64,000 bases of DNA from contig NZ_JABLSI010000018.1 in the NCBI RefSeq assembly GCF_019303475.1, positions 62,001 to 126,000 on the forward strand, read 5' to 3'. The notes beneath the pieces are model-generated. The model was not told where the DNA came from. It saw only the letters and a list, made by a program, of their open reading frames with translations, and made no database searches. Below are positions 36,094 to 43,753 of the stretch, one piece after another (the first letter of the stretch is position 1; each line of letters starts with the position of its first letter). This DNA is from Streptomyces sp. JJ38 (GTDB lineage Bacteria > Actinomycetota > Actinomycetes > Streptomycetales > Streptomycetaceae). A program made the translations under genes and the position numbers.

Positions 36094-36680
36094 GGCCTCG
36101 ATTCCTCCGAATTGACCGTGCTGGCACTGTCCTTGATTGTTGCTGACCACTCTACTGGCTACTTCACGCAAGGCAAGGGAGAGGTGTCGGCGCGGCAGCA
36201 ACACAACCCTGTGAGTTGGTGAGCTTTCGTGACACGCCGACTGCGCTACCGATGGGCGGTGGAGAGGGGGTAGAACGTAATGCACGGTGTCCTGATTGAA
36301 GAATTTGAAGGACTCCTCGGTGTCCCGCCGTACATTGCTGAATCACTTCAGTCCGGTTGGGGTGAATTCGAGGAAATGGTGGGCGGCACTACAAGGACGA
36401 CGGTGGCAGCCCCTCCTCGCTCTGTCGCTTCAGCGATTCGTTGTACTTCTGTCGGCCACGCGCTCGTTCTCGTGCTCGCGGGGGCTTCGCGGCGCTCGCC
36501 TTCTACTGGGCGGACTTACCTGCGTCCGACCGCTCAACGCCTGGTTCATCGAGTGGGCTCAGGCCACGGTGCTCTCGGCCAAGGGTGACGTCGCGTGTGC
36601 CGTTGGACCGGGGTCGGGGGTGCTGGTTAGCTGGGCTCACACGCCGTGGAGGCGGCGTTCGGGCTGAGAGGGGAAGTGAG
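36094..36680. other. 587-bp region with no convincing gene
   Basis: The gap separates the DUF5959 gene from the ATPase. Its left half is lower in GC and must contain the DUF5959 promoter. Frames starting at 36280 and 36296 are open for 100-124 codons, but neither has a ribosome site or known motif, and their composition changes abruptly. They may be debris of a gene disrupted by insertion of the flanking modules. The ribosome site for the ATPase (GGGGAAG) lies at about 36671-36676. Confidence 0.45.
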
Positions 36681-38030
36681 GTGCCGGTGGAGGCTTCGCG
36701 GCTGGAAGAGGTGCGCCTGACCTCCTTCAAGAGCTTCACCGGGCAGTGCTTGCCACTCCAGGACCTGACGGTTCTGATCGGCCGGAACGGCAGCGGCAAG
36801 TCCAACGCGCTCGACGCCTTGCTGGTGCTGTCCCGGCTGGCGCTGGGCGAGCCCGTGCGGGACGCGCTGGACGGGCCGCGAGCCGCAGAGGAGCCGATCC
36901 GGGGCGGGGCCGCCGGGTGTGCTCCGCTCGGTGCGGACGAGTTCACCGTTGGTTGCCGGGTCCGATCGCCGCGGGGCGTCTTCGATCTCGACGTGAGGCT
37001 TGCGGTCTTCCCCGAGGTGCGGGTGCTGCGGGAGACGCTGACCGCCGTGGAGGGCGTGCGGTACGCCGGGCGCCGGCTCGGGCAGGGGCGCGTCCTGCTC
37101 GCAAGCGACCCGCCCGACAAGCGGCGCGGCGACCTGAACGTGCGGTACTTCAACGGGCGCCGTGGTGTGGACCCGGCTGTCCCGTTCCTCTCTGACCGGC
37201 TCCTGACCAGCCAGACTCCTGTGCGGGTCCCGGCGACCAGCGAGGCCACACGGCTGGTCCACATGGCCGCCCGGGAAGTGCTCGGCGTGCTGCGGGAGGT
37301 CTTCCTCCTCGACCCGGTGCCGCACCTCATGCGGCAGTACGTCAATCGCCAGGACTCCGAGCTGCGTCGCAACGCCGACAACCTCAGTGCCTCGGTGGCC
37401 GCGCTCGAAGCCGACGATCCCGGTGCCTTCGCGCGGCTGACCGAGCTGATCGGCGGTATGCCGGAATACCCCGTCCGGGCGATCAGCAGCGTGGGAACGC
37501 CTCTGGGTGACGTGCAGGTGGTGCTCCGCGAAGCCGGATTCCACGGCAGCGAGCACGATGTGCCCGCCCGGCTGGTCAGCGACGGCATGCTCCGCTTCCT
37601 GGCCTTCGGTACGGCTCTGCTGAGCGCCCCCACGATGGGTGATGGAGACGGCGGGGAGATCGCCGCGGTTCAGCGGCACCTGGTGATCGAGGAGGTCGAG
37701 AACGGCCTCTACCCCACGCAGGCGGCGCGGGTGCTGCGCCTGATGAAAGAGGAGTCGCGCCGCCGTCGCATCGACGTGCTGTTCACCACTCACAGTCCCG
37801 TGCTGCTCAACTCGTTGGAGGCGGCCGACCACTCGGGGGTCGTCGTCTGCACCCGGGACGGGGCGTCGGGGGAGAGCCGCCTGACGCGGCTGCCCGAACT
37901 TCCCGGCTATGTGGAGCTCATGGCCGCAGGTGATCTGGGAGACGCCGTCACCAAGGGGCGGTTGGCCGACGCGATCGAGCCGCGTTCCGATGGGACGGCC
38001 AGTATCGAGGACTTCCTGGGGAGCCTGTGA
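36681..38030 (+). CDS. AAA ATPase of the ABC/OLD-like (AAA_21) type
   Basis: 449 residues from GTG 36681, preceded by GGGGAAG; the frame stays open further upstream but with noncoding composition. Motifs: LTSFKSFTG, Walker A GRNGSGKSN (about 34-42), signature-like LVSDGMLRFLAFGTAL, Walker B HLVIEEVENGLYP (about 333-345) and H-loop TTHSPVLLNSL. This is the SMC-like ABC ATPase family that includes OLD, RloA and the AriA subunit of PARIS, whose members act as sensors in phage defence. Unlike OLD it has no C-terminal TOPRIM domain. Instead its stop overlaps the start of a PIN-domain protein (GTGA), the probable effector. A DNA-repair role is possible. Confidence 0.88.
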   Translation: MPVEASRLEEVRLTSFKSFTGQCLPLQDLTVLIGRNGSGKSNALDALLVLSRLALGEPVRDALDGPRAAEEPIRGGAAGCAPLGADEFTVGCRVRSPRGVFDLDVRLAVFPEVRVLRETLTAVEGVRYAGRRLGQGRVLLASDPPDKRRGDLNVRYFNGRRGVDPAVPFLSDRLLTSQTPVRVPATSEATRLVHMAAREVLGVLREVFLLDPVPHLMRQYVNRQDSELRRNADNLSASVAALEADDPGAFARLTELIGGMPEYPVRAISSVGTPLGDVQVVLREAGFHGSEHDVPARLVSDGMLRFLAFGTALLSAPTMGDGDGGEIAAVQRHLVIEEVENGLYPTQAARVLRLMKEESRRRRIDVLFTTHSPVLLNSLEAADHSGVVVCTRDGASGESRLTRLPELPGYVELMAAGDLGDAVTKGRLADAIEPRSDGTASIEDFLGSL

Positions 38031-38587
38031 CCCAACGACGTTTACGGATGCCCATGGCGCGGCAGGTCGTCGACTTCCTCGACACTTCCGTTTTCGTGGA
38101 GCTCCTCGATGTTCCGTTCATGAACGACCACCGTGCGGAGGTCCTGGCGGAGATGCAGGACCGGCTGAGTAAGGGGGTCCGTTTCGTCCTTCCGACGGCG
38201 ACGATCATCGAGACCGGCAACCACGTGTTCCAGGTCAAGGCGGGCACCGCGCGGGGCAGGTGCGCCCGGACCTTCCAGGCCATGCTGGAGAAGACCGCGC
38301 GCGGGGAAGCCCCGTGGGTGCTGCACGAGCGGCAATGGAGCGGTGAGTTTCTCGCTGCCTTGAGCGCGGGCGTCCGCACCGGCATGAACCTGGCCGAGCA
38401 CGCCGTCCGGCAGCAGCTCGGTACCGGTGATCTCAGCATTGTGGCCGAGCGTGACCTCTACGCCTCCCGTGCGCAGGCGACGGTGAGGATCGGGACCCTG
38501 GAGGCCACGATGACACCTGGGTCACGTTCGACTGAGCGGGCGACCGGGCGGGATCGCGTGTGCATGGGCGGGGTGGGGAGGGGGTAG
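38027..38587 (+). CDS. PIN-domain-like protein coupled to the ATPase
   Basis: 186 residues; the GTG at 38027 overlaps the ATPase stop. Candidate PIN acidic residues are Asp19 in VVDFLDTSVFVELL, Glu62 in ATIIETGNHVF and Asp135 in GTGDLSIVAERD. Their spacing fits the PIN fold, whose members are metal-dependent RNases such as VapC. The last 30 residues (TPGSRSTERATGR...) are low complexity and run into the next module. No VapB-type antitoxin precedes it; the partner is an ATPase, which suggests gated toxicity. The fold is called from motifs only. Confidence 0.7.
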   Translation: MTQRRLRMPMARQVVDFLDTSVFVELLDVPFMNDHRAEVLAEMQDRLSKGVRFVLPTATIIETGNHVFQVKAGTARGRCARTFQAMLEKTARGEAPWVLHERQWSGEFLAALSAGVRTGMNLAEHAVRQQLGTGDLSIVAERDLYASRAQATVRIGTLEATMTPGSRSTERATGRDRVCMGGVGRG

Positions 38588-38640
38588 GGGGCTGGCAGGT
38601 GGTCGGCCGGCTTGGGGGGTTGGTGTGACGGAGCAGGACA
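38557..38640 (+). repeat. Upstream segment duplicated at 41818 (start of paralogous module 1)
   Basis: From cgtgtgc (38557) through the EACC1 start codon the sequence matches 41818-41904, including ggcggg, gagggggtag and the ggtgtga(c/t)ggagcaggac start region. This marks the left limit of a duplicated EACC1-caspase unit and shows that its leader was copied too. Confidence 0.8.
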
Positions 38641-39026
38641 AGGTGATCGTTGCGTTCCCGGGGGCCAGTGCGGCGGAGGCCAACGGGCTGGCGGCCGAGT
38701 TGGTGGAGTTCCTGCATGCGCAGGTTCCGCAGGTGACGGCGGTTCAGGAGCGGGAGGACCCGACACGGCAGGACGCGGGGACGGTTGTCGCGCTGGTCGG
38801 GATGCTGTCGCTCGCGGTGGTGCCGACGCTCGCGCGTGGCGTCGCCACGTGGATGAGCAAGCGGAGCCTAGCCGCGCTGCACCTCTCCCGACGGCGCACG
38901 GATTCCGGTGAGATCGTCACCGAGGTGAAGCTGGAGGGGCGTCCCTCGGCGCGCACGATGCGGGTCATCGAGGGCTTCCTTGAGGAGACCCGGGACGCCG
39001 ACGGCACGGGGGACGTTGAGGGGTGA
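38625..39026 (+). CDS. EACC1-like (effector-associated constant component 1) membrane peptide
   Basis: 133 residues with a GTG start at 38625, 37 bp after the PIN gene. A short alpha/beta-like N-terminal part (VIVAFPGASAAEANGLAAELVEFL) precedes one membrane helix (about 53-75, VVALVGMLSLAVVPTLARGVATW). A cytosolic strand-rich tail follows (TEVKLEGRPSARTMRVIEGF). This architecture, and placement directly before a caspase-like effector, match EACC1, which comparative genomics places in NTP-dependent conflict systems of actinobacteria and other multicellular bacteria. The stop overlaps the caspase start (GTGA). A role in membrane anchoring or recruitment is inferred. Confidence 0.8.
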   Translation: MTEQDKVIVAFPGASAAEANGLAAELVEFLHAQVPQVTAVQEREDPTRQDAGTVVALVGMLSLAVVPTLARGVATWMSKRSLAALHLSRRRTDSGEIVTEVKLEGRPSARTMRVIEGFLEETRDADGTGDVEG

Positions 39027-40366
39027 CGCTCGACCCGCGTCGCACCCTGGCGATCGTGTGTGGGGCTGACTCCTGGCCGAAGCTGGGGGAGTTCGAGGAC
39101 GCGGACGCGTTTCGTACGACGGCGACGGCGTTGCGCGATTATCTGACCGGCGAGCATCTCGGGCTTCCCGAGGGGCATGTGCTCTGGCTGTTCGGGGAGT
39201 CGGACGCCCAGCGGCACCTGGATCGCATTGGGGGCTTCCTGCAGGCGGCTTTCGGGGATGGGGCGCCGCGTGGTGGTGGGTGGAGGGTGTTGTTCTTCTA
39301 CACCGGCCACGGTTTCTTTCCGTCGTCGCCCACCGAGTACTGCCTGGCGCTGCATGACACCCGGCCGCCGTTGAGGGAGGAGACCAGCCTGCGGGCCAGT
39401 TCGCTGGGGCGGTTGCTGCGGGCGGTGGCGCCGGACAGTGATCGTGTGCTGGTGGTGGACGCGTGCTTCGCGGCGGCCGCGGTGCGCTACATGCAGGCGT
39501 CGTTGGACGATGTCGTGGAGCGGCGGGTGCGGACGGTGCTGGATGAGGAGCCGGCGGCCGGGCCGGGGAGTGTGGCGGTGCTGTGCGCGTCGGACCAGAA
39601 CACCTGGGCCCAGCTCGATGGCTCGCTGAGGTGGACGACTTTCGGGCGGAGTCTGCTGGACGTCCTCACCGGGGGCCGGCACGGCGCTCAGGCGGCACTG
39701 TCCCTGCGCGAGGTGTGCGAGGGCGTGAGCGGGCTGCAACGGAGCAAGGCGGCGCCCGCGCCCGAGCTGCACGTGCCCGTACAGGCGGCGGGCGATCTCT
39801 CGAAGGTGCCGCTGTTCCCGAACCCCGCGTGGGACGGCGCCACGTCCGGTCCTGTCCCGGAGCCGGTTCCCCGGTCGCCACAGCCGGTGCCCGGTGGCCC
39901 CGTGATGTCCGCGGACTCCGTGCGGCGAAGTGTGCTGGACGTCCTCGCCACGCAGCCGGAGGGTCTCGTGCGCACGGGGACGCGGATATCGCCGCGGCTC
40001 ATGGCGGTCGTGCGGAAGCGGTGCGGGCTGACCGAGGGGGACGAGGTGCACGCGGTCGTGAAGCCGCGGGTGGCGGTGCGGGGCGCTTCCTGGGTACACG
40101 TGATCGCGTTCACGGACTCGGGGATGCATGCCACCACCGGAGATCCCGGGCGGTTCCGCTGTGGGTACGACGCTTTGCACGAGTTGGGGATCGAGATGCG
40201 CGTTTCATGGTTCTACCCCGGGCCCGGACACAGCAGGTCGGACTACTACCTGGAGCTGAGCGCCGCCGGCGAGAGCATCTCGTACGGCCCCTGGAGCGGC
40301 GGCTACGCGAAGAAGCTCAGGGCGGTGCTCGGGGCCGTCCGGGCGGCGGCGGGCCGGACGGGCTGA
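39023..40366 (+). CDS. Caspase-like (C14) protease with C-terminal PH-like domain, copy 1
   Basis: 447 residues from GTG 39023, coupled to EACC1. The N-terminal caspase-hemoglobinase fold carries the dyad: His96 in FFYTGHGFF and Cys148 in VLVVDACFAAAA. SWPKLGEF, CLALHDTRPP and VAVLCASDQNTWAQ are the other family strands, and the domain ends near residue 265. After a Pro-rich linker, residues about 300-445 form a separate beta-rich domain (VHVIAFTDSGMHATTG, YDALHELGIEMRV, YYLELSA) resembling bacterial PH-like domains. Such proteases act as death effectors when activated. The target is unknown. Confidence 0.9.
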   Translation: MTLDPRRTLAIVCGADSWPKLGEFEDADAFRTTATALRDYLTGEHLGLPEGHVLWLFGESDAQRHLDRIGGFLQAAFGDGAPRGGGWRVLFFYTGHGFFPSSPTEYCLALHDTRPPLREETSLRASSLGRLLRAVAPDSDRVLVVDACFAAAAVRYMQASLDDVVERRVRTVLDEEPAAGPGSVAVLCASDQNTWAQLDGSLRWTTFGRSLLDVLTGGRHGAQAALSLREVCEGVSGLQRSKAAPAPELHVPVQAAGDLSKVPLFPNPAWDGATSGPVPEPVPRSPQPVPGGPVMSADSVRRSVLDVLATQPEGLVRTGTRISPRLMAVVRKRCGLTEGDEVHAVVKPRVAVRGASWVHVIAFTDSGMHATTGDPGRFRCGYDALHELGIEMRVSWFYPGPGHSRSDYYLELSAAGESISYGPWSGGYAKKLRAVLGAVRAAAGRTG

Positions 40367-40443
40367 GGGGCCCGCCCACGGCGCCTGGCCACCCCACTGC
40401 ACGGCGGCGGTGCCGGAGTGACGGGAACGTCATGTCGCCGATC

Positions 40444-40471
40444 TTGGTTGGTGATGTGCCGTTGCTAGCGT
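40444..40471 (+). promoter_or_regulatory. Candidate HrdB-type promoter
   Basis: TTGGTT (40444-40449) and TAGCGT (40466-40471) are 16 bp apart, close to the Streptomyces housekeeping pattern, and lie 48 bp before the next start. The membrane-protein gene could therefore be expressed independently of the upstream caspase unit. Confidence 0.45.
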
Positions 40472-40518
40472 CGCCGCTTGTTTGACCAGCAGGAAAGCGA
40501 TGGCGGAGGCGTTGGGAC

Positions 40519-41724
40519 GTGGCGGAGGAGCCGGGGCGCGACTCGGGGAAGTCGGACGAGGAGTGGGCGGCCTTTCTGCGGGACTCCGCCAGTGGCCAGG
40601 GGAGTGACGCCGCCCCGAAGGAGCCGTCGGCACGGGCGCGGATGGTTGCGGGACGGCTGCGGGAGCTGGACGAGGCGGCCGCGCGGCAGCAGCCGAAGCG
40701 ACGGTGGTGGGGCGGGAAGCGGGAGCCGGAGCCCTGGCAGCCGGAGGGGTGGCGGACCGGCCCCGCCTGGCGGGAGATGCAGGGCGGGCGGCGCGGCGGC
40801 CGGGCGGGGCGCTGGGTCGCGGGGTTCGTGGCGTTGTGCGCGGTGTGCTGGGGCGCCGTCCACTACCTCGACGACGCCAAGGTCGACCTCGACACCGTCC
40901 TGTCCGGCGGGTCGGACGAACCGGCGGAGCCGCTGCCCGCGGAGACGGGCGCCCCGAGCGCGGCCCCGGAGCACGAGCTGCTGAGTGACCTGCCCACACT
41001 GGCGGAGCCGTTCGCGGGGTCGCCCGCCGAGCGCTGGGCGGGCGGGGCGGAAGCGATCGTGCTGCCGGAGGCCCGGGCGGTCGGAGGCGTGTCGGCGGAG
41101 CGTGTGTCGGCCAAGCTGGTCACCCTCAAGAAGTTCCTCGTCGCCGCCAACCTGGACCCCGCGGTGGTGAACGGCGGCGCACCCGAGGACGCGATCGCGC
41201 TGCTCGCCCCCGAGCAGAAGGAGATGGCCGATCTCGTCGAGGCGGCGCTGGAGGACCCGACCCCGGACAACAACGCGACGGCGTGGTTCTCCCGCTTCGA
41301 TCCGAGCGAGGCCCGGCTGATCGGCGACACCGTGAAGGTGCGGGGCAGGATGGAACTCTCGGCGAGGGGTGAGGGCAGGGCCGCGATCCGGGCGGACTAC
41401 ACGTTCGTCTACCCGGTGGAGAGCGTCCGGCGGCCCGGGGAGGTCACACGTACCGTGGTGCGTCGCGTGCTGGAGGTCGAGGTGGTCGACCCGCAGCGGT
41501 GGCTGGCGACGCCGGGCAGGCTCTGGGTGACCGAGTACATACGGGACGTGGGCAATACGGCGTGCGGTGTGCACGACGGTCTGCTGCACCCGGAGTTCCC
41601 GTCCGACCTGATGGACAACCCCCAGCCCACCGGCCCGACCGCCGACCCGTACGACCGCAGCAAGACCCTGGACGAGCTGCAGAGCGTCCAGAACGGCGAG
41701 TGCGGCGCGGTCAGCCGCGTCTGA
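40519..41724 (+). CDS. Single-pass membrane protein with extracytoplasmic domain, unknown function
   Basis: 401 residues from GTG 40519, behind GGAGG about 10 bp upstream. The cytosolic N-terminus (1-97) is charged (SDEEWAAFLRDSASGQ, ARQQPKRRWWGG). One membrane helix spans about 98-116 (RWVAGFVALCAVCWGAVHYL). The outer domain of about 280 residues includes VSAERVSAKLVTLKKFLVAA, a strand-rich core (VRGRMELSARGEGRAAIRADY) and two Cys near the end (NTACG, NGECG). I recognise no family with a defined role. It lies between the two EACC1-caspase copies and may be a sensor for them or an unrelated gene trapped by the duplication. Confidence 0.82.
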   Translation: MAEEPGRDSGKSDEEWAAFLRDSASGQGSDAAPKEPSARARMVAGRLRELDEAAARQQPKRRWWGGKREPEPWQPEGWRTGPAWREMQGGRRGGRAGRWVAGFVALCAVCWGAVHYLDDAKVDLDTVLSGGSDEPAEPLPAETGAPSAAPEHELLSDLPTLAEPFAGSPAERWAGGAEAIVLPEARAVGGVSAERVSAKLVTLKKFLVAANLDPAVVNGGAPEDAIALLAPEQKEMADLVEAALEDPTPDNNATAWFSRFDPSEARLIGDTVKVRGRMELSARGEGRAAIRADYTFVYPVESVRRPGEVTRTVVRRVLEVEVVDPQRWLATPGRLWVTEYIRDVGNTACGVHDGLLHPEFPSDLMDNPQPTGPTADPYDRSKTLDELQSVQNGECGAVSRV

Positions 41725-41817
41725 AGCCGCCCGGCGCACTTGGTCGTGGGGGCCGTGGCGGCCTGCCCGTCACGGCCCCCGACCGGCCGACCGAGCTGAT
41801 CGGCGGTACGCCGGGTA

Positions 41818-41904
41818 CGTGTGCTTGGGCGGGACGGCGAGGGGGTAGAGGGCAGGCGGGTGGTCGTCGGTCTGTGCGGGGGGTCGGTGTGATGGAGCAG
41901 GACA
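41818..41904 (+). repeat. Upstream segment duplicated from 38557 (start of paralogous module 2)
   Basis: This matches 38557-38640 in order and spacing, with small indels, up to and including the EACC1 start region. It shows that the second caspase was copied with the leader of EACC1. Confidence 0.8.
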
Positions 41905-41972
41905 GGGGCGTCGAGGGGGTCCTTCAGAGGGCGCGGGCTGCTGACGGAGGCACGGGGGACCCACAGGGGTGA
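41892..41972 (+). pseudogene. EACC1 remnant reduced by internal deletion to a 26-codon frame
   Basis: The frame starts ATG 41892 (an upstream GTG at 41889 matches the EACC1 start position) and reads MEQDRGVEGVLQRARAADGG, then TGDPQG. Its beginning aligns with the EACC1 start (TEQD) and its end with the EACC1 tail (DADGTGDVEG). The intervening about 105 codons, including the membrane helix, are gone. The frame is still open and its TGA still overlaps the caspase GTG, so it may now serve only as a coupled leader peptide. Confidence 0.82.
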
Positions 41973-43288
41973 CGCTCGACCCGCGCTGCACACTGGCGAT
42001 CGTCTGCGGGGCCGACTCCTGGCCGAATCTGCGGGAGTTCGAGGACACGGAGGCGTTTCGTACGACCGCGACGGCCTTTCGCGACTATCTGACCGGCGAG
42101 CACCTCGGGCTGCCGGACGGGCATGTGCTGTGGCTGTTCGGGAAGTCGGGTGTCCCGCAGCACCTGGACGAGATCGTGACCTTTCTGGCGGCGGCCTTCG
42201 GGGACGGTTCGCCGCGTGGCGGCGGGTGGACGGTGCTGTTCTTCTACACGGGGCACGGCTTCTTCCTCTCGTCCCCCAACGAGTACCACTTGGCCCTGCA
42301 CGACACCCGGTCGCCGATGAGGGCGGACACCAGCCTGCGGGCCAGCTCGCTGGGGCAGCTGCTGCGGGAGGTGGCACCGGACAGCGACCGGGTGCTGGTG
42401 GTCGACGCGTGCTTCGCGGCGGCCGCCGTGCCATACATGCAGGCTTCGCTTGACGACGTCGTCGGGGGGCGGGTACAGACCGTGCTGGACAAGGAGCCGG
42501 CGGCCGGGCCGGGGAGTGTGGCGGTGCTGTGTGCCTCCGACCGGAACACCTGGGCGGAGCTCGACGGCTCGCTGAGGTGGACGACATTCGTGCGCAGTCT
42601 CCTCGACGTCCTCACCGGGGGCCTCCGTGGCGCTCCGGCGGCGCTGTCGCTGTACGACGTCTGTGCGGCCGTGGCCGCCCTCCAGCGGTCGAAGGGCGCG
42701 CCGAAGCCCGAGGTGCACGTCCCGGTCCAGGCGGCCGGTGACCTTTCCCGGGTGCCGCTGTTCCCGAACCCGGCGGCGGGCTCGGAGCAGCCGCCGCCGG
42801 GCCCACCCGAGCCGCCGGTCCCGCCTCCCGGCCCGCGGCCGGTACCGCCGGTCGCCGAGCGGGTGGCCCGGGTGCTCAGCACTCAGCCCGAGCGGCTCGT
42901 GCGCCAGGGGTACCGGCTGTCCTCGCGCCTTGCCGGGAAGGTGAGCGAGCAGTGCGACGTCCGGTCCGGCGAGAAGGTCAACGCCGTATGCCTGCCGCTG
43001 GGGCGCGTCGAATGGTTCCCCGGCAGCCGTCTGATCGTCTTCACCGATCAGGCCCTCTACCTCGTCACCGCGTACGGACGGTTGCGCTGCCCGTACGGCA
43101 GGCTGTCGCAGCTCGGTCTCTCGCTCTCCTCCATGCGGGTCGACGCGGGCTTCGGCAGGTTCGTCATCGAGTACGCGGTGGATGTGAGCTTGGGTGATGA
43201 AGAGGTGAAGTACGGGAACTGGGGCAAGACGTACGCCCAGCAGCTCTATGCTCTGCTGACGGCCGTGCGGGCCACCACCGAGGGCTGA
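41969..43288 (+). CDS. Caspase-like (C14) protease with C-terminal PH-like domain, copy 2
   Basis: 439 residues from GTG 41969, overlapping the stop of the EACC1 remnant. The dyad is intact at the same positions as copy 1: His96 in FFYTGHGFF and Cys148 in VLVVDACFAAAA. The caspase domains are highly similar throughout, whereas the C-terminal domains (about 300-438) have diverged strongly. Here that domain reads SGEKVNAVCLPLGR, SRLIVFTDQALYLVTAYGRL and CPYGRLSQLGLSL, close to bacterial PH (bPH) domains. Conserved catalysis with divergent tails suggests the tails set specificity or localisation. Its own membrane peptide is lost, so it may use EACC1 from copy 1. Confidence 0.9.
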   Translation: MTLDPRCTLAIVCGADSWPNLREFEDTEAFRTTATAFRDYLTGEHLGLPDGHVLWLFGKSGVPQHLDEIVTFLAAAFGDGSPRGGGWTVLFFYTGHGFFLSSPNEYHLALHDTRSPMRADTSLRASSLGQLLREVAPDSDRVLVVDACFAAAAVPYMQASLDDVVGGRVQTVLDKEPAAGPGSVAVLCASDRNTWAELDGSLRWTTFVRSLLDVLTGGLRGAPAALSLYDVCAAVAALQRSKGAPKPEVHVPVQAAGDLSRVPLFPNPAAGSEQPPPGPPEPPVPPPGPRPVPPVAERVARVLSTQPERLVRQGYRLSSRLAGKVSEQCDVRSGEKVNAVCLPLGRVEWFPGSRLIVFTDQALYLVTAYGRLRCPYGRLSQLGLSLSSMRVDAGFGRFVIEYAVDVSLGDEEVKYGNWGKTYAQQLYALLTAVRATTEG

Positions 43289-43753
43289 CCACGGGAGAGG
43301 CGACGCGTCTCGTGGCCGTGTCATCACGTTCGGTCACATCCGGGTGGCGGGTGCCGTGCGGTCGGCGGGCCGGAGAACCGGCGACGACGGCTTCGGGAGG
43401 CCGTCAAGGGTGGCCCGGGCCGATTGGCGGGGGCTCTGTCCTGTATGGCACACTGTTCCGGTTGCTCGGTTGAGTGCCGATGCTGTGCGCCTCCCGCCGG
43501 GAGGACCGGAAGCGAGTCCCAGGTATTCGTCGCCCCTCGTCAGGGGCGGAAGTACGGGAATCTTCCGGGAAGCGCAGGAGGGGCTTTTAACCAGGCGCCC
43601 GGTGGGTTTCTTCCCCCGGTTCCCCCCTTCGAGGGCTCTCCACCTGTGGAGAAGTACGAGGAAGGGTGCGACACGCCCGACCGCGTGGGTCGGGGGTGAG
43701 GGCGGAGCCACCGGGACCAGAGCGTTTACGAGAGACAGGACTACGAAGTAGCC
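43289..43753. promoter_or_regulatory. S10-operon promoter and structured leader region
   Basis: This 465-bp gap has no gene. The right two thirds contain a series of hairpins: ctccc-gcc-gggag (43491-43503), gcccct-cgtc-aggggc (43532-43547) and cccgacc-gcgtg-ggtcggg (43676-43694). Such a leader may carry the site through which a ribosomal protein represses the operon (L4 does this in E. coli), but no match to that leader is claimed. A promoter is expected near 43425-43460 (TTGGCG... and TATGGC are visible but poorly spaced). Confidence 0.5.

Noticed and set aside
36280..36588. Small gene reading MHGVLIEEFEGLLG...
   Set aside because: It has no ribosome site, composition changes midway, and there is no recognisable family. 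Kept only as part of the gap description.
36441..36680. Extended N-terminus for the AAA ATPase from 36441
   Set aside because: The extra 80 residues are Arg/Ser/Gly-rich without structure, whereas GTG 36681 has a ribosome site and begins just before the ATPase fold.
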